Below, in pieces: positions 1 to 13,043 of a DNA stretch of 64,000 nucleotides. Both the position numbers and the translations under genes were made by a program. This stretch comes from Neocallimastix lanati (nom. inval.) (lineage: Eukaryota; Neocallimastigomycota; Neocallimastigomycetes; Neocallimastigales; Neocallimastigaceae). Each line of letters opens with the position of its first letter. Within the stretch, counting starts at the first letter, position 1. The notes beneath the pieces are model-generated. The model had not been told where the DNA came from. It did not search any database and saw only the letters and a program-made list of their open reading frames with translations. The stretch spans positions 1,350,001 to 1,414,000 of the forward strand of contig JACVTC010000011.1 in NCBI GenBank assembly GCA_016946835.1, in the 5' to 3' direction.

Positions 1-1025
1 CTGAAAAATTAGGTTACCCATTAGATGGTACTACTGGTGCTGATCTTGCATATGATCCAAATAATCTTGATAACTTCGGTAACTTTGTTGCATTATATGG
101 TGAAGATAATGGTAGAGTTATTGAATTAGGTAAGGCTTTAAGTCAACTTGATCCAAATGATGCAGCTGCTGTTGAACAATTTGATAAGGAGTGGTTTGAC
201 ATTACTACTTTCCATAAGTCTATGTGTTTAGAATATCTTACTGGTGATTGGGATGGTTACTGGTTCTTCACAGGTAATTTTGCTATGTATGATGATCCAA
301 ATGAATCTTCTGATGGTAAATATAAATTCTATTTCATTTCACAAGATCATGATGAAACCTTTGGTGTTGGTTTAATGCCACCACATAATAATGTTGAATA
401 TGAATTTACTAAACAATCATACAAGGAATTAGCCGGAAGAAAATTCACTAAAGAAAAGAATGGTGCTGAACATAGAACTTTAGTTGAAAAGTTTATTACA
501 GGTTCTCCAGCTTTACAACAAAGATTTGAAAATACTTTAATTGAAATTGTTCAAAAGGTTAGTATTTTTACATTTAAATATAAATAATTAAATATTTATT
601 ACTCATTTAATAAATATATATATATAATTTTTTTATTTTTATTTTTATTTATGTATTGTAAAAATTTAAAAAAAAAAAAAAAAATAAAAATAAAAAAAAA
701 AAAAAAACTTATTCGTTAATTTATTTTATTTTATTATATTTTTATATATTTTTTATATTTTTATTTATTATTTTTTTAATAGGTATTTAATCCAAGAGAA
801 TTCAACAGAAGATTAAATTCTATGATTGAAAGATATAATGATGAAATTTACTGGGATTATTCTTTCGAAAAACCATTCAAATGTCCAAAGCCATTAACTA
901 ACTTTAACTATGATAGTTTTAAGGCTAATTTACAAGGTCAATTAGATGGTATTTTGTGGGGTTTACCACAATTTGTTGAAGAACGTGCTAATGCTGTTGC
1001 TGCAGAATTTGGTTTTACTCTCTAA
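1..1025 (+). CDS. CotH-family secreted protein, 3' part (two exons visible, 5' end outside window)
   Basis: The reading frame is open from base 3 to 557, then a 225-base intron (GTTAGT donor at 558, AG acceptor at 781-782) leads in phase 0 to the last exon 783-1025. The protein has the CotH-family signature [12 protein letters not shown], then a NFAMYDDP box and an SQDHDETFG box. These match the complete paralogue at 6261-8746 almost residue for residue. The CotH family is named for the Bacillus spore-coat protein CotH and has an atypical protein-kinase fold. Members in early-diverging fungi are usually secreted or surface-bound. The C-terminus ends in GFTL a few residues after the core, with no CBM18 or dockerin module. 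The start, signal peptide and upstream exons lie left of the window. The family call is firm; the substrate is unknown. Confidence 0.85.
558..782 (+). other. Intron of the partial CotH gene
   Basis: It runs from a GTTAGT donor to a TTTTTAATAG acceptor, is almost pure A/T with poly-A runs, and restores the reading frame in phase 0. The 6261-8746 gene has an intron at the same protein position. Confidence 0.85.
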
Positions 1026-1231
1026 GCTAAAATGAATTAATTTAATTATTTAATAATAATAAAATAATAATAATAATAATTTTTCTTTTTTTTTTTTTTT
1101 TATATAGTAAATATATTTGTTTTTCTTATTAATTAATTTATTATTATTATTATTATTATTTAATTTATTTCTTTTTAAATATAATTAAAAGCAGATGATT
1201 AATTGAAAGATAAAACTAAAAAACAAAAAAA

Positions 1232-1308
<77 letters not shown>

Positions 1309-1323
1309 ATTTTAAATTTGTTA

Positions 1324-1379
<56 letters not shown>

Positions 1380-1458
1380 ACTATATTACTATTTTTATTA
1401 TATTTATTAATAAAATTAGATAATTTTTTTTTTTAATCAATAATTCAATAATGAATAT

Positions 1459-1489
<31 letters not shown>

Positions 1490-1831
1490 TTTGTTATTAT
1501 TATTAAAACTATATATTACTATTTTTATTATATTTATTTATAAAATTAGATATTTTTTTTTTTAATCAATAATTCAATAATGAATATTTTATAAAATATT
1601 AAACTAATAAAATATTTCTTAAATCTTTTTATTTATTTATTTTTTTATTTAAAATATATATCATATACATGAAAGTTTAATTTTATTATTATTATTATTA
1701 ATAAATATTTAAATTAACTATCAGAGTAAAAATAATTAAAAAAAAATTTATATTAAATATTAGTATATATAAAATAATATTTAAGTATTCTTTATTAATA
1801 TTACATAAAAAACTAAATTATAATTGATATT

Positions 1832-1870
<39 letters not shown>

Positions 1871-2045
1871 TATTTTATTTTATTTTATTAAAAAAAATAA
1901 ATAAAAATGAAAATAGTGATAATAAATATGATATAAATAAAAAAAATATTATATAAATTGAATAAAATATATATATATATATTTTTTTATAATTTTTTTA
2001 TATTATATATATATATTTGTTTCGGATTATATCATTAGTAATAAG
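1026..2045. other. Intergenic AT-rich spacer with microsatellites
   Basis: No gene seen. It holds an ATT run near 1139-1160, an AAAT run at about 1221-1275, a poly-A tract, and a long ATT trinucleotide array at about 1323-1377. The segment TTTTAAATTTGTTATT...AATTCAATAATGAATA occurs twice (about 1312-1460 and 1482-1587), so part of the spacer is a local duplication. Confidence 0.7.
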
Positions 2046-2047
2046 AG

Positions 2048-2657
2048 GAATATCCTGATGGTATTATAAATCCTTTTTCAATTCTGAGAGTAGCACTTTT
2101 TCTTAGAATGATCTAAATTTAAGAAGTTACTTATTCCAATTGTGCAAAATGTCTATTTTTATTATTTAAAATTTGGAATGGTGACTTCCCTGATGAATGG
2201 AATTCTACTTCTATTGTTTCCATTCTTAAGAAAGGGGATTCTTTTAGATTGTAATAATTATCGTAGTATTTCACTCATCAATGTAAGATTAAAGATTCTG
2301 TCGAAAAAAATGTCACTAAAAGAACTTCAGACTAGCTATTTCTCAACAAGGAATTATTAGACCAGCACAGTTTGGTTTTAGAAATAAAGAAGAATGAATT
2401 ACTTTATTTGTTTTTATTAGTGAAATTTACCATAGAAGAAAAATTCAATGATCAATTTACCTTTCTTGCTTTCCTTGACATCAAAAAAGCTTATTATTCA
2501 GTTTGAATTTATACTATACTTACAAAACATAATAATATCGGTATTCGTGGTAAGTGCCTTCAGTTTATTACTAATCTATACCTTACTTCGAACGCTGATG
2601 CAAATTTTAAAAAATTTATTCAATGTTTATCTATAAAATATATGTAATTTTTTTCTT

Positions 2658-2704
<47 letters not shown>

Positions 2705-3180
2705 TTGGAAGAGTTAAATATGGTTTCAAATTTGATTTAAATTTTATGTTAAAAGAAAACTGGTATCAGAAGATTACCCAACATGTTGCTCTTGTGGGTG
2801 AAGGTAACAGCATAATTAGTTTTACATATTGGATACTTTTATATCCTAGATTTGAAGAATATAAGCAATAATTCATTCATTTTGTTGATGAAATTTTCAT
2901 TAATTTTTCTCTGATTGTTCAAGATAAATCATTATATATTCCTGATGATAAAAAAGAAGATTTTGATGATAATATTAATTTTTATTTACTTTGTCTCTTT
3001 CTTGGCAAAAATACAGTATATGTGATTATAAAGATTGGTTTGGGGGGGAAAGAAGGCGTTTTATGAATAATATCTTTCAATCACTTTCGAGACAGTTTTC
3101 TTTCTCGATTTCATATTTCGTAGGGCTTGTGGAATTCCTTACTTATGTTATTCCTATTATGATTAATAATTTATATATAT
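2048..3180 (+). mobile_element. Degenerate LINE fragment, family A
   Basis: This is a decayed plus-strand copy of the element at 46-49.4 kb. Bases about 2050-2630 match its reverse-transcriptase region, including the NNYRSISLIN box. The copy then jumps about 960 bases of the parent sequence to the C-terminal part (from about 2610), where a parental run of about eight T has grown to a run of about 45 T at 2658-2701. The zinc-motif and C-terminal regions follow to about 3175. There is no poly(A) end and no surviving long frame; open stretches are under 100 codons. It is an old dead copy that is truncated at both ends and internally deleted. Confidence 0.85.
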
Positions 3181-4009
3181 TTATATTTATTTATGTGTTA
3201 TTTAACTATATATATATATATATTCACATATTTATTATTAAAATAATTGATAAATATGTAATTATTTAATATTTTTATACACAAAACAAAATAAAAAAAT
3301 AATATCATTAATATCTATATATTATAGGAAATAAAATAAAGATGAATATATAAAATTTCTTTATTAGAAATAATGGCAGAATGAACAATAATAAAACATT
3401 TTCTTTTTTCCTTATTTTAATAATTTAAAGGGAGAATTTATTTATTGTTACTATTATCTATCAATTAAATAATAAAAGGAGTAACAATGCTTACATGGTT
3501 GCTCTTAAATTTATTACTTTCATCTTTAATATATAGAACTAATGTAACAAAAAATTCGTCATTTAAATATTTTTAATTTTTTTTTTTTTTATACTTTATC
3601 ATTAAAATATTTAAATATAATAAAATAAATATATATATTTATATTAATAATGATTTAAATGCGATAACACAAAATTCTAAATATATATTTGACTTTCTTA
3701 ATAAATATTCGTTTATTTATTTAATATACATTAACTTATTTTATGTTGATTTTATATATTTATTATTAATTTATATATTTGTAATAATTTATTTTTAATT
3801 TTTTTATATAAATAATTCAAATATTTTTAATTTTATTTTATATTAACAATAATTTTAATATTTTTAATTTTTTTTATATATTAATAACTTAAATATTTTT
3901 AATTTCTTTTACATGAACTAAATTTACCATGGTATTATTCTCAAATTTAGAAGTGCAGGAAATGATCTAAAAAAAAAAAAAAATAAAAATAAAAAAAAAA
4001 AAAAATAAA

Positions 4010-4012
<3 letters not shown>

Positions 4013-4108
<96 letters not shown>

Positions 4109-4193
4109 TAATAATAATAATAATAATAATATAATAATAATAATAATAATAATATAATAATAATAATATAATAATAATAATAATAATAATTAA
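4013..4193. repeat. AAT trinucleotide microsatellite
   Basis: Long AAT array interrupted at intervals by single ATA steps. Confidence 0.95.
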
Positions 4194-4776
4194 ATAAAGG
4201 AAAATAAATAGTAAATTAAAAAAGTAAAGTATTAATAAAATAAATATTAGTTTTATTTTAATTCGTACACCAGATAATAATATAAAATCATAACTTTATA
4301 GATATATAACAGAAAATATTATTAACATTATAATTGATTATTTATTCAACAACTTTAAAAATTGTTTAGTAACATCAAAAATATACATTTAGCATCTTAC
4401 TTTAAAATTATATTTTTATATTGGTAGACTTCTTCATAAATATATATAGTCATTATAAACTGATGTTATTTATATTTATCAATAATACAAATAAGTAATA
4501 AGAATATTACTAGAAATATTTATGATACTACATTAATAACAATAATAATAAATGAAATAAATTAGAATAACTAACTACTCGAAATATAAATATAAAATAT
4601 AATTAAATAATATAAAATAAAAAAAATAAAATTGAATAAAATAAAATAAATAGTAAAAATATAAAGTACAGATTGAATAAAATAAAATAAATAATATTAA
4701 ATTTAACGTTATCAACTTTATTACCATATTAGGATATAATAATTAATTAGTATATTTACATTTATTATATACTTAA

Positions 4777-4892
4777 TTTATATTTAAAATAAGGTTTAAT
4801 TCTGTTTTTTTATTACAATATAATTAAAAATATATTTATATTTAAAATAAGGTTTAATTCTGTTTTTTTATTACAATATAATTAAAAATATA
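4777..4892. repeat. 58-base tandem duplication
   Basis: The segment containing AAGGTTTAATTCTG followed by a T run and ATTACAATATAATTAAAAAT occurs twice, with the AAGG landmark at 4791 and 4849. The copies are practically identical, so the duplication is recent. Confidence 0.9.
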
Positions 4893-5362
4893 AATATTAA
4901 AAAAAAAAGCTTAATTTTGATATTTATAACCTAAATTTAATGAAATGTTAATAATTCATGTACTATGTATTGTATATTACTTTTTATCTTATTATTAATA
5001 GATTCAATAATAATATTAGTTTATTAAAAAAAAAAAAAAATTAAAAGATTATAAAATAAAAATTATGCATAAATAAAAATACAATTCAGTTAATCATATA
5101 ATTTAGAATTTTTTATAAAAGTTAATATATATATTATGATATAATGCTTAATAACTACAACCTAATTGCTTATATTTAATTTTATTTATTTATTTATATA
5201 TGCATATATATAAATCAATAAAGGAATAATTTTATAAATTATTTCTAGTAATCTGATAAGATATTTGATAAGATATTTTTAGATTAATATAAAATCATTA
5301 TTTTTATTTACATATTGTAAGAATAAATTATTTGAAAAACATTGTTATTATTAATCTTATCA

Positions 5363-5364
5363 TA

Positions 5365-5457
<93 letters not shown>
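5363..5457. repeat. TTA trinucleotide microsatellite
   Basis: About 30 pure TTA units. The minus-strand poly-Asn frame across it has no other protein-like content. Confidence 0.95.
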
Positions 5458-5459
<2 letters not shown>

Positions 5460-6260
5460 AAATTAATAAATATTTTTTATTAATTATTCTTATCATATTC
5501 AAAAATATAAATTATTTATTACCATTATATATTACTATTTATTATTTTAGATATTTAAATTAAATTAAAAATATTAATTAGTATTTATTATATATTTAAT
5601 TTAAATTAAAAAGTATTATTAATTATTTTTTTATAAAATAAAAATAAAAAATAATGTTTTAAATTTTACTATTTATAAATTAAATGCATTTAAAAAATAA
5701 AAACTTTATATTATTATATATTTTTAATTTATTACTTTTTATTTTTTATTTTATTTTCTAAATATTTATATAAAAAAGTTTAATTATTATAAAATGTATG
5801 GTTTTTAATCAAATTTTTATTTTAAAAATTTAGTGTTACACAAATTTTTATCAAAATTAACAATCCTTTTTTTTCTTCTTTTTATTATATTTTTAAAAAA
5901 TAGGCATAAAAGAAATATAGAAAGTATAAAACAAATATTTTATAAAAAATTATAAATTAAGAAATTTAAATTAATAAAAATCATTATTAAAGCCTTTTTT
6001 TAAATTTGTGTTTATTTTAGATTTATAAAATAATTTAAATCCTTACAATATTATAAATATAAAAATATATATGTCATAAATACAAAAAAAAAAGCAATTA
6101 AGTATAATTAAGTATAATTTTAAATAAAAAAATTAATTGCTACAAATAAAATAAATACAATAAAAATAAATAAATAAATAAATAAGAATAAGCAATTTAA
6201 TACTAAATTAAGGAAAAAGAAAGAAAATTTTAAAACATATAGAACAATTATAAAAAGAAA

Positions 6261-8317
6261 ATGTTAAAATATATATTTATAGCTCTTATATATATTATTG
6301 AAGCAGTTAGTACAAGAGATGTAATTTTCAGTGTAATAGGTTTTGGTAATTCTATGCAAGTCATAGTTGAAAATAAAACTTATAACCTCACAAATAAAAA
6401 TGCTAATGAACCATATTATCAAGCTAAAATTTTAAATATTAATGATAGTGATGTTGAGTATGTATTTTTGTATTTAGTATATAAATTATTAATATTATTA
6501 AATCAATTATTTATTTGATCATTAAAAAAATAAATACTATATAATTTTATAATGAGATATATTAAATATTTATAGTTTTAAATTAAAATATAATAATATA
6601 TCTATACATTTGTTATATGCATCGAATAAATTTATATATTGTTGTATATAACAAATGTATAGAAAAAAATAGTATATAATAAAATATGATATTTGAAATT
6701 CAATAATTATTAATATTCATTTATGAAATAATATAATATTTAGTTATACCTATATTTTAGATGGTGTAAAAGAAAATTTTACTAGAACTCTTAAATCTGA
6801 TATTACTAAAACATATAATGATTTTTATGGTCGTGAAAAAACAGTACAAGAATTAGAACAATTTAAATCATTAGGCACCCCATGGAAGAGAAGTATTGGT
6901 AAAACTGCCTTATTTGACGATTCTTACATTCCAACTGTTCATATTAGTGGTGATAAAGCAATGGAATTATTTAAAAATCCAACAAAAGAACATGGTGTAT
7001 TAGAAAAGATTACATTTTATTTAAAGGAAGAAGTATATTCATTTGAGGTAATAAAATATAATTATAAAGAAAATGAAATATAAATTTTAAATAAAAAATT
7101 ATTTTTTTTTTTATTTTTTTTTTTATTTTTTTATGTTATATTAATTATTAATTATTATTTATTAATTATATAATAATATATAATTGAAATCTTTATAAAT
7201 TTTAATAATTTTTGCTAAAATAAATGAATATGTTGATTATTTTAACAAAAAAAAAAAAAAAAAATGAAAAATAGAATATTGATACGACTACAAAAAATTA
7301 TGAAATTAGTAGATTCCAATTCAGAGTTGATTTAGGAAATAAAGGAATTCATAATCGTAGTGTTTTAAAATTTAGAGGTGCTGGTGAAGATCCAACTCAA
7401 CTCAGACAAGATATATATGGTAATATCATGGTTGCTGTCGGTGTTCCAGCTATTCATTCTATTAAGGTACGTGTTTATATTAATAAACAGCCTGTTGGTT
7501 TTTACACTTTACAAGAAGAGGCTGCTAATAGTAAATCTTTTGTTAAAGCAGAATTTTACGGAAACTCTTCCACTGAAGAAATTAATTCTCCTGAAAAATT
7601 AGGTTATATTTTAGATGGTACTACTCATGCTGATCTTACTTACAATCCAAATGATCTTAATAATTTTGGTAACTTTGTACCATTATTAAATGAAGGTGAA
7701 GATACATCAAGAATTGTTGAATTTGGTAAAGCTTTATCACATTTTAATCCAAAGGATGCCAAAGAAGTTGAACAATTTAATAATGAATGGTTTGATATTG
7801 ATACATTCCATAAATCTATGTGTTTAGAGTATCTTACAGGAGATTGGGATGGCTATTGGTTCTACACTGGTAATTATGCTATGTATGATGATCCAAATGA
7901 ATCTGTACCAGGAACATATAAATATTACTTTATTTCCCAAGATCATGATGAAACATTTGGTGTTGGTTTAATGCCACCACATAACAATGCCGGTTATGAT
8001 TTTACTAAACAGTCCTACAAAGAATTAGCTAATCGAAAATTTACAGAAGAACAATTTGAAGGAGTCGAAAATAGATGTTTAATTGATAAATTTATTACAG
8101 GATCTGAAGATTTACAAAAGAAATTTGAAAAAGTATTAATTGAAATTGTAAAAGAGGTAAAAATTAATATTTAAAATTTATATATTTATCAAATATATAA
8201 AATTATTATTATAATTATTATTATTATTATTATTTTATTTGTTTTATTTTTTATTTTTTAATTTTTAATTTTTTTTTTTTTTTTTATTTATTATTTATTA
8301 TTTTTTTATTTTTTATT

Positions 8318-8359
<42 letters not shown>

Positions 8360-8746
8360 TTCTTATGTTTTTTTATTTTTATTTTGATTTGATTTTATTA
8401 ATTATTTTTCTCATAAAAATATTTATATTAACCCTGTTAATGTTATTATTTATTTTGAAATATCAATATATATATAACAATATTAAACATTAATAAGATT
8501 TTCAATGAAAAAGAATTTAACCGAAGATTAGATTCTATGATAGAAAGATATGATAATGAACTTAAATGGGATTTCGGATTACAAAGACCATATATGGTAA
8601 CGGATAATAAAGAAGTATATCCATATACCTATGAAGATTCAGTACTAAACAGAAATTCCCAATGTCAAGGTATATTATGGGGTTTGAAACAATTTGTTAA
8701 AGAACGTTCTGAGGCTGTTGCTAAAGAATTCCAAATTAAATTATAA
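6261..8746 (+). CDS. CotH-family secreted protein, four exons, complete
   Basis: I assembled the exons as 6261-6457, 6744-7047, 7275-8156 and 8498-8746. Introns are 286, 227 and 341 bases with donors GTATGT, GTAATA and GTAAAA. The joined frame is 1632 bases (543 residues). Residues 1 to about 20 ([17 protein letters not shown]) form a signal peptide, so the product should enter the secretory pathway. An N-terminal beta-rich segment with the box [16 protein letters not shown] precedes the CotH kinase-like core. In the core [12 protein letters not shown] lies at about 351-362, NYAMYDDP at 367-374 and QDHDETFG at 389-396. The C-terminus [20 protein letters not shown] is shared with the partial gene at 1-1025. 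No CBM18 or dockerin is present. CotH proteins act as protein kinases in Bacillus and as surface invasins in Mucorales; the role here is unknown. Confidence 0.9.
6458..6743 (+). other. Intron 1 of the CotH gene
   Basis: The donor is GTATGT at 6458 and the acceptor is the AG at 6742-6743. It splits an Asp codon in phase 2. The CBM18-bearing paralogue has an intron at the same place. A later AG at 6759-6760 gives a stop codon within eight codons in this phase. Confidence 0.85.
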
Positions 8747-9840
8747 AATAGGGAAAAAGCAAAATAAAAAAATTAATAATATATAAAAAAAAAAAATACA
8801 TATATTTAAAGGCATTTTATGATTTAATCATAAAAATAATTCCATAATAAATATTTTAAATACTTTTAATATTTTGAAAAATAAAAAAAATTTTTTTTTT
8901 TTTTTTTAAAATTTAGAAAATATATATATATAACTATCGTTAACAAATAGTAAAAAAAAATTTGAATGTATTCAAATTATTAATTAGTTTATATGTATAA
9001 TCTTTTTATTTATAAGAAAATATTCAATTAAAAATTTAAATTACTTTATACAAAACATTTTTTTATTCATAAGACAATAAACCAAAATTTTAACTTAATT
9101 TATATATACTTTTTTATATTTTTAAGAAATTATTAACTAAAACTTATTTATATATAATACTTTTTTTAAGAAAATATTAACTAAAATTTATTTAAATAAA
9201 ATATAATATTTAAATTTAAAAAAAATAATAATAATACATATATATATATATTATTATTAAATATGTATAATATTTTTATTATATTTTTATTATATATATA
9301 TAATTATATTCACTTTTTATTATTATTATTATAATATATATATATAAATTCTGATTTTTTTTTGATTAATATATTATATTATTTTTATAAATATTATATT
9401 TTTGTATAATAATTTAAATTATTTATATGTATAGTTTATTATTTGTTTATTTATTTAAAAGAAAATAATATATCTATATTTATATATAATATCAAAAATC
9501 ATAAAAAAGAAAATAATCTTCTATTATTATTAATTATTACTCTTATATTTTTCTATTTGTTAAATATTATTTAGAAATATTTTTAATAATAATAATAAAA
9601 AAAAAAAAAAAAAAAAAGACTTTTATAATAAAATAATATATAAATTATTATCAAAATTTTATATTATATAATAATTACATTGTTTGTTTTTCTATGATTT
9701 GGAAAAAAATTAAAATGATAACAAAAATTTTTTTAAATCATAGAAAGTTTTTATTTTGGCTTTAATTTATTATCATTATTATTATTATTACTATTATTAT
9801 CATTATTAAATGTTTATTATTTATATATTTAATTATATCG

Positions 9841-9878
<38 letters not shown>

Positions 9879-9902
9879 AATATTTTGCATCTTTAACAAA
9901 AT
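8747..9902. other. Intergenic spacer between convergent CotH genes
   Basis: This is the 3' meeting zone of the plus-strand gene ending at 8746 and the minus-strand gene ending at 9903. It is AT-rich with TA dinucleotide runs, an ATT run at about 9774-9810 and a T tract at 9842-9874. No gene seen. Confidence 0.65.
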
Positions 9903-12900
9903 TTAACTACATCTACCAAAGCCGCTTTGGCAACCAGAACCACAATAAGCATCTGTAGTACCACAGTATCCATATTTACTACAACATCCATTATTTGGAC
10001 AAACCTTATTGTTATTCTTTGAACCACATTTGCCATCAGTACTAAGAGCTCCAGTGGCAGTAGAACCTTTAGTAGTAGTAGTTTTCTTTGTTGTAGTTCT
10101 CGTAGATGTAACTACATCAGCGCAAGTACCAAATTCGGATTGACATCCAGCACCACAATAAGCAATTGTTTCCCCACAATATCCATACTTACTACAACAT
10201 TTATTATCTGGACAAATAGTGTTATTATTCTTTGGACCGCATTTACCATCGGCACTAATATTTCCAGTTTCTATACTACTTCCTTTGGTGGTCGTAGTTT
10301 TGGTAGTGGTTGTGGTAGTTTTTTCATCAGGTGGATTTTGGTTATTACAAGTACCAAAGTTAGATTGACATCCAGTGCCACAATAAGCATCCGTTTCTCC
10401 ACAATATCCATACTTACTACAACATTTATTATCTGGACAAATAGTATTATTGTTCTTTGGACCGCATTTACCATCGGTACTAACATTTCCAGTTTCTATA
10501 CTATCTCCTTTGGTGGTCGTAGTTTTGGTAGTGGTTGTGGTAGTTTTTTCATCAGGTGGATTTTGGTTATTACAAGTACCAAAGTTAGATTGACATCCAG
10601 TGCCACAATAAGCATCCGCTTCTCCGCAATATCCATATTTACTACAACATTTATTATCTGGACAAATAGTGTTATTGTTCTTTGGTCCACATTTACCATC
10701 GGTACTAACATTTCCAGTTTCTATACTATTTCCTTTGGTGGTCGTGGTTTTGGTCGTGGTTGTGGTTTTAGTAGTTGTTGTGGTAGTTTTTTCATCAGGT
10801 GGATTTTGGTTATTACAAGTACCAAAGTTAGATTGACATCCAGTGCCACAATGAGCATCTGTTTCTCCACAATATCCATACTTACTACAACATTTATTAT
10901 CTGGACAAATAGTATTATTATTTTTTGGTCCACATTTACCATCGGTACTAACATTTCCAGTTTCTATACTATCTCCTTTGGTGGTTGTGGTTTTAGTAGT
11001 TGTTTTGGTAGTAGTAGTTGTTGAAACCTTACATTTACCAAAACCAACTTGACAACCGGCATCACAATAAGCACTTGATGTACCACAATATCCAGAACTA
11101 CTACAGCATTTATTGTCACTACAAGAACCAAATCCTGGACCACATTCTTTTGAACTTTCATAGACACTGCAATCAACTGAAAGACCTAATCCAAACTCCT
11201 TATTAATTCCTTTAGCTCTTTTACAAACAAATTCTCTTAAACCATATCCTACACCATATCTACCTGGATAATTCAAATTTTTATCAAAGTCATTCATATC
11301 CCACTTAATTCTCTCACTACCCTCACGCCATGGAGTGGTGGTGTAACTGAATTCTACTTCGTCTCTAAATCTTTCAACAAAAGCACTAAGACGTGGTTCA
11401 AATGATTTTGGATTAAGAATATACTTTACAATATCGGTAAGTATTTTTTCAAATTTTTTTCTTAGCTTACTATTCGATAAAAGTTTATCAAAAGCATAAC
11501 GTCTTGGAGCGTCATATTCATCAATACCCCAGGGAATATTAACATATTTTTTATATGAAATGGTTGTAAATTCTTCATCATAACGAGTGTACGTTTTATC
11601 AAGATTAATACCAAATGTATTATCCCAATCTTGACAAATGAAATAGAACTTATACTTATCACCGGAAGATTGAGTTGGATCATCATACATCGCAAAATTT
11701 GTAGAATAGAATAAATATGAATCCCAATGACCTGTTAAATATTGCATAGCAACAGCTTTGAAAAATGTGTCAATATCAAACCATTCCTTATTAAATGTTT
11801 CAACTGCACTATCACTATCAATATTTAAATCATGTAAAGCTTTAGCTAATTTCTTTATTCTTGAATTATCATAACGGCTACTATTATATGCTTGGAATGC
11901 GTAGTAATTTACATTATCACCATAATCAATATCAGCACCAGTACTACAATCCAATGGATGACCTAAATCATCAATATTGGTAATCTTAAATTGACCATTA
12001 TTATTACCATGGAAACAAGCTCTTGCAAATGATTCACTAGCAGCTTCTTCTTGTAATACGTATGAACCAACTGGAACGTTATTAACATAAACACGAGCAA
12101 AAATAGATTGAATCGTTGGGGCACCAATAGTATCCAAAATATCAGAATATAACTTTTGTCTGAAGAAGGTTGGATCTTCATTATTATCACGGAATTTAAG
12201 AACATAACGTCCATAAACACCTGATATATCCTTGGTGTGGGCATGAGTTACTAATTTAAATTGGAATTTCGGCCAACTCTTATTCTTTGGATAACAAGCC
12301 ACATCCTTTAAAGTAATTATATCATCCTTAAGAATAAAAACTACTCTACTCATGTATCTTGATTTTGCATCATGGAAAGTTGATTCAGCATTATCACCAT
12401 ATATATGAACGGTTGGAATATAGGAGTCATCAAAAAGAGAAGTCTTGCCAATTGATCTTTTCCAAGATCCCTTATCTGGATGATTAAATTCTGGTAATAT
12501 TTTAATTGTATCTTTTCTACCGAAAAATTCATTATGAGTAGTAGTAGATGATCCATCAAGAGTACGAGTAAATGGTTCTTCTTTTCCATCTACAATATAT
12601 TTATAACTATTATTTTATTTTATATAAAATACAAAATTATCAGTATCAAAATACTATTATTATTATTACTATTTTATTTTAATATTCAAAGACTTTTTAA
12701 TTTAAAATATTAATTATTATTATCTATTAAATTTCAATATAATAATAATATTAATATTAAGAATAAAAAAAAAAAAAAAAAAAAAAGTTTTTCAAGAATA
12801 ATAAAATAAATATTTAAATATTTAATTTATATATATACTATATAAAATTTACCTATAATCACTTGAAGTTAAACTTGCATTATATCTAAAAACCGGAGTG

Positions 12901-13043
12901 TACTTATCGACCTTCGTCATAATATAGGTGTTAGAACCTATCTTCACTTCCACGGAAGAACCGAAAGCTATAACACTAAACTTTACACTTCTTGCATATA
13001 TTAAAGCAATATTTATTGCAATAAAGATTAAAAATTTAAACAT
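9903..13043 (-). CDS. CotH-family secreted protein with six C-terminal CBM18 chitin-binding modules
   Basis: There are two exons, 13043-12853 and 12606-9903, joined across a 246-base intron (donor GTAAAT, acceptor AATAG, phase 2). The product is 964 residues. Residues 1 to about 17 (MFKFLIFIAINIALIYA) are a signal peptide. An N-terminal YKYIVDGKEEPFTRTL box leads into the CotH core, with [21 protein letters not shown] and CQDWDNTFG. From about residue 545 there are six hevein-type CBM18 (ChtBD1) modules, each with eight Cys in a pattern such as CCSKYGYCGETDAYCG. They are separated by Thr/Lys-rich linkers that are probably O-glycosylated. CBM18 modules bind chitin, so the protein is probably held in the fungal cell wall. 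Modules 2-4 are nearly identical in DNA, a sign of recent duplication or gene conversion. The plus-strand open frame at 10140-11024 is only its antisense shadow. Confidence 0.93.
9932..11140 (-). repeat. Tandem CBM18-plus-linker repeat array inside the CotH gene
   Basis: Units of about 225-245 bases, each one CBM18 module plus a Thr-rich linker, repeat head to tail. The landmark TTTTTTCATCAGGTGGATTT recurs with spacings of about 223 and 245 bases. The first and last modules are the most divergent; the inner ones differ by only a few bases. Confidence 0.9.
12607..12852 (-). other. Intron of the CotH-CBM18 gene
   Basis: Read on the minus strand it begins GTAAAT and ends AATAATAG, joining an AG and a T into a Ser codon. 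Its position matches intron 1 of the CotH gene at 6261-8746. Confidence 0.85.

Larger units (their letters stand above)
3181..6260. other. Intergenic AT-rich spacer with simple repeats
   Basis: No gene seen. It contains an AAT array at about 4013-4193, a TTA array at about 5363-5457 (the source of a spurious poly-Asn frame on the minus strand), and a 58-base tandem duplication at about 4777-4892. Confidence 0.7.

Noticed and set aside
5308-5502. Minus-strand poly-Asn open frame
   Set aside because: It is a translated TTA microsatellite with no flanking protein-like sequence, start context or codon bias.
3181-6260. A gene between the degenerate LINE and the second CotH gene
   Set aside because: I looked on both strands and found no frame with coding-like G/C rise or splice-joined segments.
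10140-11024. 294-codon plus-strand open frame over the CBM18 region
   Set aside because: It is antisense to the tandem CBM18/Thr-linker coding sequence; its Thr/Ser/Phe/Ile pattern simply mirrors the repeats on the other strand.
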